From positions 911,501 through 975,500 of the forward strand of contig NZ_CP045875.1 in NCBI RefSeq assembly GCF_009649955.1: DNA of 64,000 nucleotides, read 5' to 3'. Both the position numbers and the translations under genes were made by a program. Below the pieces are notes generated by a model. That model was not told the DNA's origin. It did not search any database and worked only from the letters and a program-made list of their open reading frames with translations. Shown one piece after another: positions 47,696 through 57,978 of this stretch; the stretch's first letter is position 1, and each line of letters opens with the position of its first letter. The DNA comes from Heliorestis convoluta. Lineage in GTDB: Bacteria; Bacillota; Desulfitobacteriia; Heliobacteriales; Heliobacteriaceae.

Positions 47696-50251
47696 CTATA
47701 ATTTATCGGACCCATAGGTTGCAATTTCGCCTAAAGCCCATTGCGTCTTTTCAAATTCCTTGAGTAACTTTTCTAGAGATTCCTCAAGCCCTTCTGATAC
47801 CCTTTTTCTTCCTAGATTTTCCATATAAGCGCATTGTTCAGAAAGTGCCAGGGCACCTAGGCTAGCACTGCTTGATTTCATACTATGGGCTACTTTTTCC
47901 AGCACATAACAATCTTTTTGCGTTACAGCCTGACGCAACGCCTCAATTCGTGGTTGTGTGTCTTCGAGATACATTCCAATCACTTGTTGTAAAAATTCAG
48001 GCTCACTATCCATAGCAAGCTCATGAATATCTCTCAGTGAACGAAGGTCTAGGATCTCTTCTATCTTCCAATTTTTCTCTATTTCGTCTTTGTTCAGCTC
48101 CAGATTATTCACAAGTTCGTCCTCCTTCGTCACTGTAATCGCACTTTTTTCTTGGTTACCTTCCTTTTCTACCATCGCTTTTTCTGATATTCCTTTCTTT
48201 TTCTTTAGCCATTGCGTTAACACTTTACGCAGCTCTTCGAGCTTCACAGGCTTGCACAGATAATCATCCATGCCAGAGCGAATGCATTGCTCCCGATCAC
48301 CAACAAGGGCTCTTGCCGTCACAGCAATAATGGGCGTATAGCGCCCCATGATCGCTTCCATTTCTCGAATAATCCCGGTGGCCTCATACCCATCCATCAT
48401 AGGCATCTGACAGTCCATCAGAATAGCAGCATATTGATTCTTTGACAGGGCCTCTACCGCTTCTCTCCCATTGTTTACAATGTGAGTAACAACACCTAAC
48501 TTTTTCAACTGCATCAAAGCCAATTTTTGATTTACTTTGTTGTCTTCGGCTAACAATATAGATCTACCTGCTAAAAGATCCTGCAAACTTTCTTCCTCAC
48601 AAAAAGGCATCTCTTTTCGGTCTGAATCTAGGGTTGTTTTCAAAAGAACTTCTTCTTGTTCATGCAGAAGAGGAAGAGAAACCCAGAAGGTAGCACCTTC
48701 ACCTTGTATACTCTGAGTGCCAATCTGTCCACCCATTATTTCCACAAGACGCTTCGTAATAGCAAGACCGAGACCGGTACCACCATACTTTCGAGTTGTT
48801 GAACTGTCCGCTTGCGTAAAAGGGTTAAAAAGACGTTGTTGCATCTCCTCAGAAATGCCAATTCCCGAATCGCTCACTTCAAAGCGAATGGTGCTATACA
48901 GTTTATCCTGTTCTTGTAGCTTTGTTTCTAATTGCACATACCCTCGTGCAGTAAACTTAATAGCATTGCTTAATAAATTCATTAAGATCTGATGGAGACG
49001 TCTCGCATCACCTCGGAATAAACGGGGCGTTGTTTGATCAAAATGAGTGGCAAAGGTAAGCCCTTTCATTTTCGCTTTGGGTTCAATGATTTTTTTTATA
49101 TCTTCAATTAAGTTGTGCAAATCAAAAGTATACTGTTCTAGATCTACTTTTTCTGCTTCAATCTTGGAAAAGTCTAATACGTCATTCATGATCGAAAGAA
49201 GAAGGTTGGCCGAATCGCGGATAATATTTACATAGCTACGTTCTTCTTTCTCATCAATCATATCGCCTAGTAGCTCAGTCATACCAATAATACCGTGCAA
49301 GGGTGTCCGAATTTCATGACTCATCGTAGCAAGAAAAGCACTCTTGGCCTGGCTTGCTAACTCTGCTTTCTCTTTCGCTTCTCGCAGCTCTACTTCTGCA
49401 TTTTTCCGCTCTGTAATGTCTCGAGAAACAGAAATGACTTCATGAATTTGCCTTGTGTCAGGATTGCAAATGGCCTGATTGGTCGTTTCGAACCAGATAT
49501 ATTGACCATCTTTTTTCCGGATTCGATACTGCAGTGTATACGTTTCTCTTCCAGGCGTTCCCACGGAAAAAAGCTCACGACCCTGCTCTTCTAAATCACA
49601 AGGGTGAAAAAACTCATAGACCGAGTGCCCTAGCAATTCCTTGGGCTCGTAGCCTAACAAAGGCTTGGCAGCAGGTGAAGCATAAAGAAAGGTGCCTTCT
49701 ATAGAATGTCGGGAAATAAGGTCTGATGAATGCTCGGCCAATAAATGATATCGCTCTTCGCTCGTTTCTAGCTTTTTGGCCATTCTACGCTGTAAAGTGA
49801 TCAATTCGTTATTCAATCTTGTTAATTCATCATAAAGCTCTTTATCTCGAAGAGCTTGCACCGTCGCTTGTAAAGAAAGATTTTTTAAGGCTTTGCGCAG
49901 CGCTGTTGTCTGCTCATTGTTGATTTTCATCATTTCGCCATAAAAGCGAATAATGCCTGATCGTGATTGACTTCCTACAATCAAAAAACGCCCTTCTGTA
50001 GAACCACCAGCTAAGTAGACAAGCGTAGGGCTGTTGTTTACATTAATATAAAACTCCCAGTCAAAAACAGCACTTTGTAAACGAAGCATGGCTAAAAAAT
50101 TTTCTGCCTTATCTACACTATCTTCAGAAACAAGATAGCGAAAATGCATTCCTTCTTCTACATTCAGTCCCAACTCATCACGAATCACACGTAATATGAT
50201 TCCATCATAATCACAAAGAACAGAGATGCCAGCGCTTTCTTCTTGCATCAT
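47696..50251 (-). CDS. Hybrid sensor histidine kinase with PAS domains, receiver and Hpt
   Basis: An 851-residue cytoplasmic phosphorelay protein. Order: an N-terminal PAS-like sensor (about 8-115), a helical linker, a PAS/PAC domain (about 165-290), a HisKA dimerisation domain with His312 in FLATMSHEIRTPLHG, a HATPase (about 415-535, SDSGIGIS and YGGTGLGLA), a receiver domain with Asp613 in LMDCQMPMMDG, and an Hpt domain with His789 in VAHSMKSS. No membrane segments. It follows a B12-binding light-sensor-like gene by 52 bp on the same strand and is probably co-transcribed with it. Confidence 0.94.
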   Translation of the reverse strand: MMQEESAGISVLCDYDGIILRVIRDELGLNVEEGMHFRYLVSEDSVDKAENFLAMLRLQSAVFDWEFYINVNNSPTLVYLAGGSTEGRFLIVGSQSRSGIIRFYGEMMKINNEQTTALRKALKNLSLQATVQALRDKELYDELTRLNNELITLQRRMAKKLETSEERYHLLAEHSSDLISRHSIEGTFLYASPAAKPLLGYEPKELLGHSVYEFFHPCDLEEQGRELFSVGTPGRETYTLQYRIRKKDGQYIWFETTNQAICNPDTRQIHEVISVSRDITERKNAEVELREAKEKAELASQAKSAFLATMSHEIRTPLHGIIGMTELLGDMIDEKEERSYVNIIRDSANLLLSIMNDVLDFSKIEAEKVDLEQYTFDLHNLIEDIKKIIEPKAKMKGLTFATHFDQTTPRLFRGDARRLHQILMNLLSNAIKFTARGYVQLETKLQEQDKLYSTIRFEVSDSGIGISEEMQQRLFNPFTQADSSTTRKYGGTGLGLAITKRLVEIMGGQIGTQSIQGEGATFWVSLPLLHEQEEVLLKTTLDSDRKEMPFCEEESLQDLLAGRSILLAEDNKVNQKLALMQLKKLGVVTHIVNNGREAVEALSKNQYAAILMDCQMPMMDGYEATGIIREMEAIMGRYTPIIAVTARALVGDREQCIRSGMDDYLCKPVKLEELRKVLTQWLKKKKGISEKAMVEKEGNQEKSAITVTKEDELVNNLELNKDEIEKNWKIEEILDLRSLRDIHELAMDSEPEFLQQVIGMYLEDTQPRIEALRQAVTQKDCYVLEKVAHSMKSSSASLGALALSEQCAYMENLGRKRVSEGLEESLEKLLKEFEKTQWALGEIATYGSDKL

Positions 50252-50303
50252 TCAAGGAGAAACCTCCCTTCCCTCACCACGCTTACGTGGAGCAGGCAAA
50301 CGG

Positions 50304-51383
50304 CTACAAAAGATTTTGTAACCTCTCTCCAACTATAACCGCTTCATTGGCATCTCTTGCATAACCGTCAGCTCCCACATTTTTCCATAAACCAGGCGCG
50401 ATGTTAAAAGGATAACCGCCCACAATAATCTTCACATTGTTACAACTTTTCTCAGCTCGCACTGCTTCAATCACCCTGGTTATATTCGTGACGTGATAGG
50501 TCATCGTAGCTGACAACGCTAAGAGATGGGCGTTCCATTCTTTGATCGCTGAAATAATCCCAGCTGTAGGCGTACTGGCCCCTAGATAATAAGTATCCCA
50601 ACCTTCCATCTCAAAAAAGTCAGCTACCATCCGAATGCCCATTTCATGAAGATCACCACCTACCGATGTAGCAACGAGTCGATATCCATTTTTGGGAACA
50701 CTGAAGATATGAGGATAGAGCTGTGACATGATTAATTGCGTTGCCGCTGTACAGTAATGTTCTTGCGCCACCGATATGCGATTGATCTGCCAGAGACGTC
50801 CTATCTCATACTGCGTTCGCTGAAATACATGCATATAAATATCTTTAATCGCCGCGCCTTGATGAACTGCTTTATCTATTAACTCTTTTGCTTTTTCCCG
50901 TTCCCCCTCTAATAAAGCTTGTAAATAGGCAGTGGCGAGGTCGTTCCACACCTGACTGTCCTGGCTGTTACTTCCATCAGCAAAAGGTACCACCTGCAAG
51001 GGCATCGTAGGCAACTGCTGCTGGGCTATCTCTATATAGGGAGTCACAATGGCATCCGCTTTATCCGGTAAATAGTCTCTCAGTACCGTTAAAGTCTGGC
51101 CTAAGTGAACTCGCAAGTCCTCTTGAGAAACACCGATTCCATCTAACAAAACTTTAAGCCAAGCGATATGATCAAGAAAGAGCAGCGGTTGACCAGCACG
51201 GATCGCTTCAGATAGATAGGCCAGATGGCTTTCAAAATCCTGCATAGCCCTGTCCTTATCCAATTGACGAAACTTTTTGCTTAATTCATTAGATAAAGAA
51301 AGTTGTCGCTCATAAAGTTTACGAGCTAGAATAGCTCGTTGTGCATCGATCGCTTTGCTCACACTACCGTTAAGATCAGTCAT
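50304..51383 (-). CDS. B12-binding photosensor-like protein (CarH-type sensor without HTH)
   Basis: A 359-residue protein with two sensor parts. A helical bundle (about 140-230) contains the W-x9-EH motif, Trp198, Glu208, His209 (RLWQINRISVAQEH). The B12-binding Rossmann domain (about 230-359) has the cobalt-ligand motif DxHxxG as Asp244, His246, Gly249 (GGDLHEMG). In CarH this set holds adenosylcobalamin as a light-sensitive dark state, and the spacing between the two histidines (37) is close to that of CarH (35). There is no MerR-type DNA-binding domain; the N-terminal 140 residues are helical and unknown. An AAGGAGG site precedes the ATG. The next gene is a hybrid kinase. A methyltransferase-type corrinoid protein is the alternative, but those lack Wx9EH. 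Confidence 0.85.
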   Translation of the reverse strand: MTDLNGSVSKAIDAQRAILARKLYERQLSLSNELSKKFRQLDKDRAMQDFESHLAYLSEAIRAGQPLLFLDHIAWLKVLLDGIGVSQEDLRVHLGQTLTVLRDYLPDKADAIVTPYIEIAQQQLPTMPLQVVPFADGSNSQDSQVWNDLATAYLQALLEGEREKAKELIDKAVHQGAAIKDIYMHVFQRTQYEIGRLWQINRISVAQEHYCTAATQLIMSQLYPHIFSVPKNGYRLVATSVGGDLHEMGIRMVADFFEMEGWDTYYLGASTPTAGIISAIKEWNAHLLALSATMTYHVTNITRVIEAVRAEKSCNNVKIIVGGYPFNIAPGLWKNVGADGYARDANEAVIVGERLQNLL

Positions 51384-51589
51384 CTATTGCGCCTCCTTCC
51401 CTGCTCACTTTTTGCGAAGTTCCTTTATCACTTGTTCCTTTAAGTACGATATTTCCATAAAAAGAACGAGAATCCTGCTTCTCCTTACATTGCTTTTTCA
51501 ATATATCTGCGTTAGAATTTTTTATATTGGAAAGGTACGAATAACATGAAAGAATCAGTGCCAATCGGCTAAGAGGATGAGATATTTTC

Positions 51590-53116
51590 ATGGAAAGAAT
51601 CGGTATTATAGACCTTGGTTCTAACTCAGTCCGCTTAATGGTCGCACAGCTGTTGGAAGATGGTTCCTACAAGCTAATTGATGAAGCCAAAGAAGGTGTA
51701 CGACTAAGCCAGGGAATGGGCCCTGAAAAGACACTAAAAGGACCTGCCATTCAACGAACCATCGATGTGCTTCGCCTTTTTCAACATCTTTGTCGAGCCC
51801 ATGGCGTGTCAAAAATCATTGCTGTCGCTACCGCAGCAGTGCGTCAAGCAGTAAATCAAGAAGAGTTTCTACAGGCGGTCCGTACGGGGACAGGCCTTGA
51901 TTTCACCGTTTTATCGGGTTACGAAGAAGCGAAAACGGTATATCACGGTGTAATCAACACAGTTGACGTCGCGGAAGGTTTAATCGTTGACATTGGTGGT
52001 GGTTCTACAGAGCTCATCCTAATCGAGAACCGCCGAATTCGTCATGCACTCAGCCTTCCTTTCGGTGCTGTCACGTTAACAGAAAGCTTTCTTGATACCA
52101 ACAAGCCTTCGGAAGAAGAGCTGAAGAAAATGGAAAGCTATCTGCGACAACAATTGGACGAGGTAGAGTGGTTGCGTCAGTCTAGACCCATCCCACTGAT
52201 CGGCCTCGGCGGCACCATACGTAACTTATCCAAAATGGATCGAAAGCGAAAACATTACAGTTTTGACGTAACTCATAACTATCGAATGACTTGCAAAGAT
52301 ATACAAGAGATTTATCGCTTCTTAAAAACAACGAACTTGGAGCGACGCAAAAAAATTGTAGGTCTTTCTAAAGACCGCGCTGATATCATCGTAGCCGGTG
52401 TAGCCATTATCGATAGCTTGGAGCACTATCTTGCTGGCCCAGACGTAATTGTTTGTGGTTCTGGTCTTCGCGATGGACTGCTTTATCAGCATTTATTACG
52501 TCATCAAGAAGAACCGCTAGTAGATAACGTACTTGCTCACAGTGTTGAAAATTTGATGAAATACTATCATATAGAAAGTCATCACAGCCGTCACGTGGCC
52601 AAGCTAACCCTGGCTATGTTCGATCAGTTGGCTACGCTGCACGATATGGGGCCCGAGGAGCGAAAAATCTTAGAAGTGGCTTCCCTTCTTCATGATGTAG
52701 GCATTGTTGTTAATTTCTATGATCATTACAAACATAGCTTCTATCTCATTGCCAACTCTAGAATCAATGGTCTTACCCATCGGGAAATTTTGTTAACCGC
52801 TTTGACTGCAGCATCCCATGCCAAAGCCATACGGGGACCCTGGCTCGATTACAAAGATATTTTATCAAAAAAAGACTGGGACATCGTTAAGAAGCTTTCC
52901 ACCTTGCTACGAATTGCGGAAGCTCTAGAACGTAGCGAATCAGCAATTATTCAGGATCTTCGCTGTCACCATTATGTAGACGCCGTACACGTTATAGCAA
53001 TCACTTCTTATCCTGCAGACCTTGAAATCTGTCATGCTCATAAAGTGGCTGATGATTTCAAACGTGTTTTTGGTCTTAAAATGATCGTTTCTGCTCAACC
53101 ACCTCTAGGATTATAA
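51590..53116 (+). CDS. ppx: Exopolyphosphatase / pppGpp phosphohydrolase (Ppx/GppA)
   Basis: A 508-residue enzyme of the ASKHA superfamily that releases phosphate from polyphosphate or pppGpp. The N-terminal IGIIDLGSNSVRLM and the central VDIGGGSTELILIE are the nucleotide/phosphate loops, with EEAK as the next motif. The C-terminal part (about 320-508) is an HD-like domain with LLHDVGIVV and EALERSESAI. An AGAGGA site lies 13 nt before the ATG. It converges on ppk1 with one shared terminator. Confidence 0.93.
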   Translation: MERIGIIDLGSNSVRLMVAQLLEDGSYKLIDEAKEGVRLSQGMGPEKTLKGPAIQRTIDVLRLFQHLCRAHGVSKIIAVATAAVRQAVNQEEFLQAVRTGTGLDFTVLSGYEEAKTVYHGVINTVDVAEGLIVDIGGGSTELILIENRRIRHALSLPFGAVTLTESFLDTNKPSEEELKKMESYLRQQLDEVEWLRQSRPIPLIGLGGTIRNLSKMDRKRKHYSFDVTHNYRMTCKDIQEIYRFLKTTNLERRKKIVGLSKDRADIIVAGVAIIDSLEHYLAGPDVIVCGSGLRDGLLYQHLLRHQEEPLVDNVLAHSVENLMKYYHIESHHSRHVAKLTLAMFDQLATLHDMGPEERKILEVASLLHDVGIVVNFYDHYKHSFYLIANSRINGLTHREILLTALTAASHAKAIRGPWLDYKDILSKKDWDIVKKLSTLLRIAEALERSESAIIQDLRCHHYVDAVHVIAITSYPADLEICHAHKVADDFKRVFGLKMIVSAQPPLGL

Positions 53117-53120
53117 TATG

Positions 53121-53155
53121 GAAAGACCGGCCCAAAAAATGAGCCGGTCTTTTTC
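53121..53155. terminator. Bidirectional terminator between ppx and ppk1
   Basis: AAAGACCGGC pairs with GCCGGTCTTT around an 11-nt loop with Ts on both strands. Confidence 0.93.
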
Positions 53156-55305
53156 TTATCGTATAGAACAATTGTCGAAGAGCATCACTTTCTCAGATGC
53201 TCTTTTCATAAAATAGTTTTGGCTTTCGAATGGCTCTTCTCCGTAAGTTGCGATTTCATAAGTGCCGTCCGGATTCATACGGCGCGCTTTCACATTGTCT
53301 CTGAGCATAATCTCTAAAGCTTCTTTCAACCGGTGGCGCAGTTTTTCATCTCTCACAGGAAAAAGGAGTTCAATTCGTCGTTCCAAATTGCGATGCATCC
53401 AGTCAGCACTTGAAAGATAGGCCTCTTCTTCTCCACCGTTTTGAAAGTAAAAGATGCGATGATGCTCCAAGAACCTACCCACAATGCTAATCACTCGAAT
53501 ATTATCACTAACACCTGGAAGGCCGGGACGAAGGCAACATATCCCCCGTACAATGAGATCAATTTTTACACCAGCACAAGAAGCTTTGTAGAGACATTGA
53601 ATCATTCTTTCATCATTAAGTGAATTCATCTTGGCAATAATTCGCCCAGGCTTTTCTGATGTACTTACAGAAATCTCCCGTTCAATCAACTCTTCAAAAC
53701 GCTTGCGCATACCTAAAGGAGCGACGGCCAATTGGCGCCACCGCGCAGGAATGGAATAGCCCGTCACTTCATTGTAAAAATCAGTGGCATCAGCACCAAA
53801 TTCTTCGGCCGACGTAAAGAGACCATAGTCTGTATAGAATCGGGCTGTCATGTCGTTATAATTTCCTGTTCCAAGGTGAACATAACGACGAATACGTCCC
53901 TCTTCTTGCCGCACTACTAAGGTGATTTTGGAGTGAGTTTTTAAGTTTACCAGTCCATAAATAACGTGACAGCCTGCTTTTTCTAGTTTCTTGGCCCAGG
54001 CAATGTTTTTTTCTTCATCAAAACGTGCTTTCAATTCCACCAGTACCGTTACTTGTTTGCCATTGCGCACGGCTTCAGCAAGGGCTCGAATAATCGGTGA
54101 GTCACCACTAACTCGATAAAGCGTCTGCTTAATCGCCAACACTTGTGGATCTCGGGCCGCTCGTGTTACAAAGTCAACGACACAATTGAACGACTCATAG
54201 GGATGATGAACAAGAATATCTTTTTTCGCAATGGCTTCAAATATATCTTTTTCTCCAAGTAAGTCTTCCGGGACTTGTGGTTTCATGGGTTTGTAGCGAA
54301 GATGATCGTAGCCCTTTAGGTCATATAAGGTCATCAATGCTGTCAGATCAAGGGGTCCTGCTATGAGATAAATATCTTTCTCATCCAGTTCGAGCTCTTC
54401 TTGTAAATATTGCTTTAATATAGGACTTACAGAAGCTTCTACTTCCAGACGAACCTCGGCGCCCCACTTTCGCTTCTGCAACTCTTTTTCAATGGCCAAC
54501 AAAAGGTCTTCTGCACCTTCTTCGTCTACAGATAAGTCGGCATTTCTGGTAATGCGAAAAGAAACGGCATCAACAAAGGTGTTACCACGAAAAAGCACTG
54601 GCAAATGATTTTTAATCACTTCTTCCAAAGCCAAAAAAGCGTGTCCTTGCTCTACTGGAATGGAGATAAATCGAGGCAAAACAGAGGTACTTGCACAACA
54701 CCAAAAAGAAGGCGTTTGCAAATCAGCGGTTGATGAGGCTCTAACAGAACAGCCACGTTAAGACTTTTGTTCGCAAGAAGAGGAAAAGGGCGGCTCTGAT
54801 CAACAGCCATAGGCGTTAATACGGGATATACAATATGTTCAAAGTACTCTTCTATAAAAGCTTGTTGGGTAGCATCCAGTTGGTCATAAGAAAGAATGTG
54901 GATCCCCTCTTTATGCAACTGTGGCAACAACTGCTCTGTTAGCTCTTCGTATTGTTCTCCTACGAGACGATGAACTCGCTCAGAAATCAATTGTAGTTGC
55001 TCTAGCGGTGTCAAGCCAGCGGCATCTTTTTTGCGAAAACCGGCTTCCACTTGATCTTGTACGCCTGCTACACGCACCATAAAAAACTCATCGAGGTTGG
55101 AGCTCACAATAGCAAGAAACTTAAAGCGTTCCAACAAAGGATTGTTGTGATTGAGTGCTTCCTCCAATACTCGATGGTTAAACTCAAGCCAACTTAATTC
55201 CCGATTAATATAATAATCGGGAGATAAGAATGACTCCGTTTCCTCACATAATTCTATTTTCTTTTTTTCTTCTACTTCAATCGATTGAAGTCTACCACTG
55301 TACAT
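53156..55305 (-). pseudogene. ppk: Polyphosphate kinase 1 with a single-base frameshift
   Basis: PPK1 makes inorganic polyphosphate from ATP. The 5' part (55305 to about 54690) encodes the N-terminal domain (YINRELSWLEFNHRVLEEA, SNLDEFFMVRVAG). The 3' part (about 54690 to 53156) encodes the head and catalytic domains, including the phospho-histidine region NLKTHSKITLV and VHLGTGNYND. At about 54684-54688 the frame breaks: one frame ends FGVVQVPLF, the other starts TSVLPRFISIP. The family continues VQVPSVLPRF, so exactly one base is missing. All catalytic residues remain, so a functional gene with a sequencing error or a recent mutation are both possible. AAGGAG lies 12 nt before the ATG. Together with ppx it forms a polyphosphate locus. 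Confidence 0.9.
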
Positions 55306-55544
55306 AACCTGTTACACTCCTTATGCTACTTCCCAAGAGGTTACAAGTTCCATTCTATATTTTTTTAAGTGGAAAAACTAAAAATTCATCATTTTTTTCC
55401 ACAAAGTTTACTTAATTTACAAAAATCTATTCGTAATCTTCTTTCCAAATTCCTTCTTTCCTTCGTTGCCAGAGTTATGAACAGGTGATACCATCATAAC
55501 TACATGAATTGAAAAGATATCAAAGACGAGGAGTCGATATAGCG

Positions 55545-56483
55545 ATGAACATATTGATATATGGCCTCGGTGCACTAGGAACAGTCTATGCTACCTTACT
55601 GCAAAAGAAAGGTCATCAAGTGACAGCCTTGGTACGTCCTACTGTCGCAGAATTATTACGACAAGAAGGCCTTACAGTCACAGGAATTTGGGGTGATCAT
55701 AAGATATATCTTCAGTCAATCATAACAGATCTTACCGCACTTTCGGAAAAGCCAGATCTTGTCATTGTAACGGTCAAGTCTTTTGATACGGAAGAGACGG
55801 CACGACGAATTGCTCCTCTTCTCTCTAACAACAGCTACGTGCTTCTAGCCCAAAATGGTTATGGTAACTATGAAGCAGCCTTGTCTTATATTCCAGCGGA
55901 ACAATTGATTCTCGGGCGTGTCATTTTTGGTGCTGAAACAATTGGTCCTGGTCAATCTAAAGTAACTGTCATTGCTGACGACGTCGTTATTGGCTCACCT
56001 GATCACGTGATTCCTTTGCAGATCCTTGAAGATATGGCTCAAACGTTTTGTGAAGCCTCTATTCCCACAAGAGCTTCTACTGAAGTGATGAAATATATCT
56101 GGAGTAAAATTATTTATAATGGCGCTTTAAATTCATTGGGAGCCATTCTAGAAGTTAACTATGGGACCTTAGCAGCATCAGAGCCTTGTCGTCAAATTAT
56201 GAATAAGATGATCGCAGAAATCTTTCAACTCTTAGAAGCAATGGGGCAACCTGTACTATGGCCCAACGCCGAAGCCTATCGCAAGGTTTTCTATGAGCAG
56301 CTTGTTCCTGTTACAGCCTCTCATCATCCTTCTATGTTACAGGATATTCAACGAGGGCGAAGAACAGAAATCGATGCCCTCAACGGCGCTATAGTGGGCT
56401 TAGGGAAAAAGCATGGTATTCAAACACCGGTAAACGAAGTGATTGCCACTTTGGTAAAAGCAAAAGAAAGCTTGAGAGCATAA
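55545..56483 (+). CDS. 2-dehydropantoate 2-reductase family protein
   Basis: From the ATG at 55545 (GAGGAG 11 nt upstream) the protein has 312 residues; an in-frame ATG at 55509 adds twelve. The NADPH-binding loop is LIYGLGALGTVYA, the lysine and glutamate region is MKYIWSKIIYNGALNSLGAI, and HHPSMLQDIQRGRRTEIDALNG is the C-terminal catalytic signature. It would reduce ketopantoate to pantoate for CoA synthesis, but KPR paralogues have other substrates. It lies 45 bp in front of hydG on the same strand, so it may be transcribed with the hydrogenase maturation genes. Confidence 0.88.
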   Translation: MNILIYGLGALGTVYATLLQKKGHQVTALVRPTVAELLRQEGLTVTGIWGDHKIYLQSIITDLTALSEKPDLVIVTVKSFDTEETARRIAPLLSNNSYVLLAQNGYGNYEAALSYIPAEQLILGRVIFGAETIGPGQSKVTVIADDVVIGSPDHVIPLQILEDMAQTFCEASIPTRASTEVMKYIWSKIIYNGALNSLGAILEVNYGTLAASEPCRQIMNKMIAEIFQLLEAMGQPVLWPNAEAYRKVFYEQLVPVTASHHPSMLQDIQRGRRTEIDALNGAIVGLGKKHGIQTPVNEVIATLVKAKESLRA

Positions 56484-56528
56484 TACCGTTGAATAAGCAT
56501 AACCACGAACTAGGAGGGCGACACAGCC

Positions 56529-57947
56529 ATGCAAATCGCTCTGACAAAAATTGAAGAGGCCCTCAACAAAAGTCAGACTGACGATCCAGTTCTGATTCAA
56601 GAAATTATCGCCAAGGGGCGCGAGAAAAAAGGCTTACATTTGGAAGAAGTAGCGTTTCTTTTAAACCTAAAGGATCCTGCTATGCTCGATGGGCTTTATC
56701 AAGCAGCAGCGGCCGTAAAAGATGAAATCTATGGAAAACGGATTGTCCTTTTTGCGCCTCTCTATACGAGCAATTATTGTATTAATAACTGCCTCTATTG
56801 CGGCTTTCGCCAGGCCAACGAGGCCTTACCACGTCGTCGCCTTTCTCTACAAGAAGTGCAGCAAGAAGCGCGCTTTCTAGCAGCGGCAGGACATCATCGC
56901 TTGTTACTCGTTACAGGAGAAGCGCCTTCAGACTCTTCCGCACCGACCATTGCTGCTACAGTGGAAGCAATCTATCAAGCTGTCGACATTCGTCGTATTA
57001 ATGTTAATTGTGCCCCCTTATCGATAGAAGGATTTCGAATCTTAAAAGAAGCGCAAATTGGAACGTACCAACTTTTTCAAGAAACATACCATCCAGAACA
57101 ATATAAAGCCATGCATCCTTCGGGACCAAAAAGCGATTATCAGGATCGAGTGACTGCCATCCATAGAGCTATCGAAGGAGGGCTTGACGATGTAGGGCTC
57201 GGTGTTCTTTATGGGCTCTATGATTATCGCTTCGAAACACTAGCCCTTCTTGAGCACGCCCGTCTTCTAGAAGAGCAATATAATCTAGGTCCTCATACCA
57301 TCTCAGTACCTCGATTAAAAAAAGCGCCCGGCATGGCCCTCACAACCATTCCTGCAGAAGTAGACGATGAAAGCTTCAAAAAAATCATCGCTATCCTACG
57401 TCTTGCCCTTCCCTATACAGGCATTATCTTATCAACACGGGAACCCGTAACACTGCGTACAGAACTACTTCATCTCGGCGTCTCTCAGATGAGTGCAGGT
57501 TCATCAACTCATCCCGGTGGATACAGTGACCATGTAGAACAGCACAACGGCAAGGAAAAAACAGAAGAGCCAGGTGCTTCTACAGACACGCTGGGAACGA
57601 TAGGAAGTCAATTCTACCTAGAAGACCACCGACCTTTACAGGAAGTCGTTCATTCCATTATGGAAGAAGGCTTTATCCCTAGCTTTTGCACCGCCTGTTA
57701 TCGCAGTGAGAGAACAGGGGAAGCTTTTATGGCTTTGGCAAAATCAGGCGCCATTCATAAAATGTGTAATCCCAATGCATTGCTTACGCTAGAAGAGTTT
57801 CTAATCGATTTTGGTGATGAAGAAACGAAAAAGTTGGGTCGTCAGCGCATTACGGAAGAAATCGAAAAGCTACCGCCTTCTCAGGCCACTCGGATCAAGC
57901 AGCACTTGCAAGAGCTACGGAGTGGAAAACGGGATCTGTACGTGTAG
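56529..57947 (+). CDS. hydG: [FeFe]-hydrogenase maturase HydG (tyrosine lyase)
   Basis: A 472-residue radical SAM enzyme that splits tyrosine to give CO and CN- ligands on an Fe-cysteine synthon. The N-terminal cluster motif is CINNCLYC (Cys84, Cys88, Cys91). The auxiliary cluster is CTACYRSERTG plus a later cysteine (Cys387, Cys390, Cys413; C-x2-C-x22-C), the HydG-specific feature that separates it from ThiH. The family insert near residue 340 (KEKTEEPGAST) is present. AGGAGGG lies 9 nt before the ATG. First of hydG-hydE-hydF. Confidence 0.96.
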   Translation: MQIALTKIEEALNKSQTDDPVLIQEIIAKGREKKGLHLEEVAFLLNLKDPAMLDGLYQAAAAVKDEIYGKRIVLFAPLYTSNYCINNCLYCGFRQANEALPRRRLSLQEVQQEARFLAAAGHHRLLLVTGEAPSDSSAPTIAATVEAIYQAVDIRRINVNCAPLSIEGFRILKEAQIGTYQLFQETYHPEQYKAMHPSGPKSDYQDRVTAIHRAIEGGLDDVGLGVLYGLYDYRFETLALLEHARLLEEQYNLGPHTISVPRLKKAPGMALTTIPAEVDDESFKKIIAILRLALPYTGIILSTREPVTLRTELLHLGVSQMSAGSSTHPGGYSDHVEQHNGKEKTEEPGASTDTLGTIGSQFYLEDHRPLQEVVHSIMEEGFIPSFCTACYRSERTGEAFMALAKSGAIHKMCNPNALLTLEEFLIDFGDEETKKLGRQRITEEIEKLPPSQATRIKQHLQELRSGKRDLYV

Positions 57948-57978
57948 TGTTAACAGCCCTATCGAAAGGAGGTCTTTC

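Noticed and set aside
51360-51590. A housekeeping promoter for ppx (TTGCTT ... TATATT)
   Set aside because: The spacing between the two boxes is far from 17 bp, so it is not supported.
57811-57978. Extended N-terminus of HydE overlapping hydG by about 135 bp
   Set aside because: The ATG at 57979 has a perfect ribosome site, and the extension has no family resemblance (Lys/Arg/Ser-rich shadow of hydG).
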